The translations under genes were made by a program, and so were the position numbers. From Megalobrama amblycephala (taxonomy: Eukaryota; Chordata; Actinopteri; Cypriniformes; Xenocyprididae), in NCBI RefSeq assembly GCF_018812025.1, contig NC_063052.1, positions 15,476,186 through 15,540,185 of the forward strand: DNA of 64,000 nt, given 5' to 3'. The notes beneath the pieces are model-generated. The model had not been told where the DNA came from and did no database searches. It worked only from the letters and a program-made list of their open reading frames with translations. Of this stretch, positions 60,951-64,000 are shown piece by piece. Position 1 is the first letter of the stretch, and each line of letters starts with the position of its first letter.

Positions 60951-61725
60951 AGGGGACATAAAGAAATCTGGCATTTTCCATGTTTAAGTGCTATAATCAG
61001 GTCCCCGGTGCATCTACCAACCTAGAAAACGTGAAAAAGGACAACCCAGTAACTTTGTTTTGCCAAATTTTTCTCTGCAACCATGTGAAAAAACACACAG
61101 AACACTATTTAGAGTCTCGTTAGCTTGAATAGCCTGAAAGTCAATTGCTAAAAAGGAGCATTTCTGTCCAAACGATATTTTGGAAAAAATATTAGACCAT
61201 TCACAGCATTTTTTTAGCAATCATAAACGTTAGCCTGGTGTGTATGGCTCTGCAAACCGGTTCACTATGTGTAGTGGGCGTCCATACGGGTTTTGCTCAA
61301 AAGATGAACATGACGGCACATGCTAGTGGATGAGTTGAATCAACTTCACAGCAACTACATCAATTTATCCACTAACCATTCAGAAACGTCTAAAAGTTGT
61401 AACTTCTTCCTGAGTCTCTCCATCAGTGTCGACTCCGGTTTGAACAATGTAAGGCTGAACACCGTCGTCATTTTGGCTGCGTGAGATTCTCCAGCTTTGT
61501 TGTTGTTGAGCTGTTAAAGCTCCGCCCTCTTCTGGAAAGGGGGCGGGAGCAGCAGCTCATTTGCATTTAAAGGGACACACACAAAAACAGTGTGTTTTTG
61601 CTCACACCCAAATATTTGACAAGCTATAATAAATGATCTGTGGGGGATTTTGAGCTGAAACTTCACAGACACATTCTGGGGACATTAGAGACTTATATTA
61701 TGAAAAGGAGCATAATAGGTCCACT
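60951..61725 (-). mobile_element. TTAA-flanked element (775 bp)
   Basis: The left end AGGGGACATAAAG and the right end GGTCCACT (inverse AGTGGACC) agree at 8 of the first 10 positions. TTAA lies directly outside both (60947-60950 and 61726-61729). The middle (CCGCCCTCTTCTGGAAAGGG to TGCATTTAAAGGGACACACA) is the inverse of 13128-13400. Confidence 0.75.
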
Positions 61726-63733
61726 TTAAAGCAACAGAAAGAGAGGGCTGTTTTTCTGCAGTGTCTTACATGACTTGCCTTTCAAATTTCAAATTAAACA
61801 TCCTCCAATGTCAAGGTCTTTTCCAAGCTTTCATGCATTCTTATACAGATTTATAAAGTATTATAATAGATGCTTAACTTCTGTAGGATTTCTAACCCAG
61901 GGACTCGCACACAGCTCGGCTCCCTGGAGAATTCAGCCTTCAAAACAACCTTTGAAAGCAGCACCTTTAGAAACTTGATTTAGTGGCTTGGTTAAACAAA
62001 CCTGTCATGTACAAACAAAAATGTCACACACACACACACACGATTACCAAACTTACACCACTATTAGATGCGACTGCATTTGTAGCATTCAGGAGGATAA
62101 TACTTTTGGTGGTGAAGAACATAGCCTATATTCAGACTCTTTGCATCACAGAAATACATTATATTTTAAAGTATAATATAAAACCATTACTTTATATTGT
62201 AATAATATTTTTCTGTATGTTTCATATAGCATGATGAGCTTGAGACATCACAGAAGGTTTTTTTCACAGCCTACCTGACTGAAATGCCTCATTAATATGC
62301 AAGTCATTTCAGCTCATTACTATGCAATTCTTTTGTCTTCTCAGGTGAGAATGGCCCATTATTCAGTGGTGATTCACGCCTCCACGCATACTGTGTTTCT
62401 TGGCAAAAAGTGTCTTACAAAAACTAAATCAATATATTGTTTTATATGAAGGAGTAGGCAGCATAATTTTTACATAATTTTGAAGCAAAAACTCTAGTTT
62501 ACAACCTCCAATACCCTAAAGTATTGTAAACACAGATTTACTATACTTTTTTTGGCCTTATTTCAGTGACTTAAGTTTTTTTTTTTTCAATAACCACGCA
62601 TAAATGTTATTCCTTCAAAAACACAAACATGTACATACATGTCACTCACATATTATTGTAGCCTAGTTTGTGCTGAATACAGTGTAATGACACTTTTTCC
62701 ATTAATATGTTTATGAACAACTGAAAAAAGCATGTCAAAACTTCTCCAGGCCCCAAATCAGCCTCAGACTCCAGAGGGTTAAGATTGTTTATCAAATGTA
62801 GTATATTTCAGACACAGTAATATCAATATAAAATAATAATCTTCATTCATGCAACAGATGGAAAAGCTCCAAAAACGCACTCTAAAACAAGCCATCTCTC
62901 CAGCGATTGCCCAGAATGATGCTCAGCGACCAAAAACACCTCGCCGTCAAAACCAGCTGGACGCTTCTCCTCACGGAGCTATTTTTGATCAACGGCTCTT
63001 TTGATCCTGATATTATATACGAGTAAGGTAGCGTATCTCTTGAAGCGAGATGGACCGCAGGTGTGAAGAGGCCATTTGCTTTCAGCTCCAGTGCTTTGGA
63101 GAGTCTGTGGAAGCACCTGGACCTTCTCACCAGAGCTTTCTAAACAGCCATTTCTCAAACCACACAGCAATTACCAGCCCAACAGCAGGGTTTAGAAAAC
63201 GACAAATAGGAGCATATACAGGCATGCACGTGTACACACACACACACACACACACACACCTCTCCAACAACTGAAAACAAGCTGAGAGGATACAGTAATT
63301 GAAGTTTAGTCTTGGCAGGTGGGTATGTTTGGATGACCTTTGAGTGAGTGAGGGTCTGCTTACCATCCGAGCCAGCTGTGTTGTTATTTTATCATTCACG
63401 AAGGTGAGCGGTTGCTTTCATAACTCACCATGTTGCCATAGACACGGCTGTTTGCTTTTTAAGGTGCACCTGCAGGAAAAGTTTTGCTCGTAAGTCAGCA
63501 ACATTTTCCTGGCTTAAGGCGAACACAAATATTTGGAAAAAATATTTTGACTTTCTGTCACTTTTTTTTTTTTTTTTAAATGAATTAAAAAAAAAAAAAC
63601 TGTTTTTCACATTTTATTTACTTTCTTTTTTTAATTTAACAAGAAAAATATTGAGCATCTGAAGATCCATATTTATATGTATGTGGATTTATGAGTGTGA
63701 TTGGAAACAGGGAGACAAAAACATTCAGCCCAA

Positions 63734-63774
<41 letters not shown>

Positions 63775-64000
63775 AAGAGCTTACCTAATTTTCTATGAAT
63801 TTTATATCAGTTAACGGTGGGGTCTAATTCTATCCATTTTCTTCTGCATTGATTTACTGGAATTCATAATAAAGTTGTCTCTTGAGCTGTGCCAAATCGA
63901 TAAAACCCTATTAGATGCAGTTGTGATCACTGGAGAAAGAAAATTGTCATTAGTTCTTGATGAAAAAGGACCTTGAAAATTGGATTAGATGTTTCACAAG
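61726..64000. other. Intergenic DNA with CA microsatellites
   Basis: (CA)n tracts occur near 62024-62042, 63235-63258 and 63738-63770, with T/A runs near 63560-63598. No host exon, RNA gene or transposon termini recognised. Confidence 0.45.

Overview
This is vertebrate, almost certainly cyprinid teleost (carp/minnow type), nuclear DNA. It contains one recognisable host-gene exon, no bacterial-style gene arrangement, and dense fish-type transposon debris and tandem repeats. The organism call is an inference from the repeat families (TTAA-flanked AGGGTTAGTTCACCC elements, CACT(A/C)TAAAAA...GCTGGGTTA elements, L2/CR1-like LINE 3' ends, piggyBac-like CCC...GGG/TTAA remnants) and from the protein encoded at 5617-5967.

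The anchor is exon 1 of angiopoietin-1 (angpt1) on the minus strand (5617-5967): signal peptide, N-terminal superclustering segment and start of the coiled coil, ending in a GTGAGT splice donor. Positions 1-5616 are therefore the start of angpt1 intron 1, and everything right of 5967 is 5' UTR, promoter and upstream intergenic DNA. No second host gene could be recognised in the remaining 58 kb.

Layout: intron 1 carries a 2.7-kb terminal-inverted-repeat (TIR) element filled with a 21-bp minisatellite (2740-5431). A 3.35-kb GATA-type array (6970-10317) begins 1 kb upstream of the angpt1 start codon. From 11.3 to 19.1 kb there are nested MITEs, a piggyBac-like remnant (15652-16485) and a LINE 3' end (18297-19102). 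At 19.8-22.6 kb lies a gag-only LTR retrotransposon whose coding region has expanded into 21-, 24- and 27-bp in-frame arrays. From 22.9 to 31.3 kb there are TTAA elements, a hAT-like element with a nested insertion, a CACTA-like element and a LINE reverse-transcriptase fragment. From 33.1 to 43.8 kb there are three copies of one TIR family, two with 1.4-1.7 kb of internal 22-bp minisatellite. From 43.8 to 57.2 kb there are more TIR/foldback elements, including a pair with 4-bp target-site duplications, one compact and one expanded. At 58.25-60.22 kb is a 71/76-bp dimeric array (147-bp period) with a CCAAT box and usually a GGGCGG in each unit. A TTAA element (60951-61725) and CA microsatellites complete the window.

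The main theme is that at least three unrelated TIR transposon families occur here as both a compact copy and a copy whose internal or subterminal module has grown into a satellite-like array. Tandem arrays make up roughly a fifth of the window by my estimate. The long open frames over these arrays come from repeat periods divisible by three, or from stop-free tetranucleotides, and are not genes.
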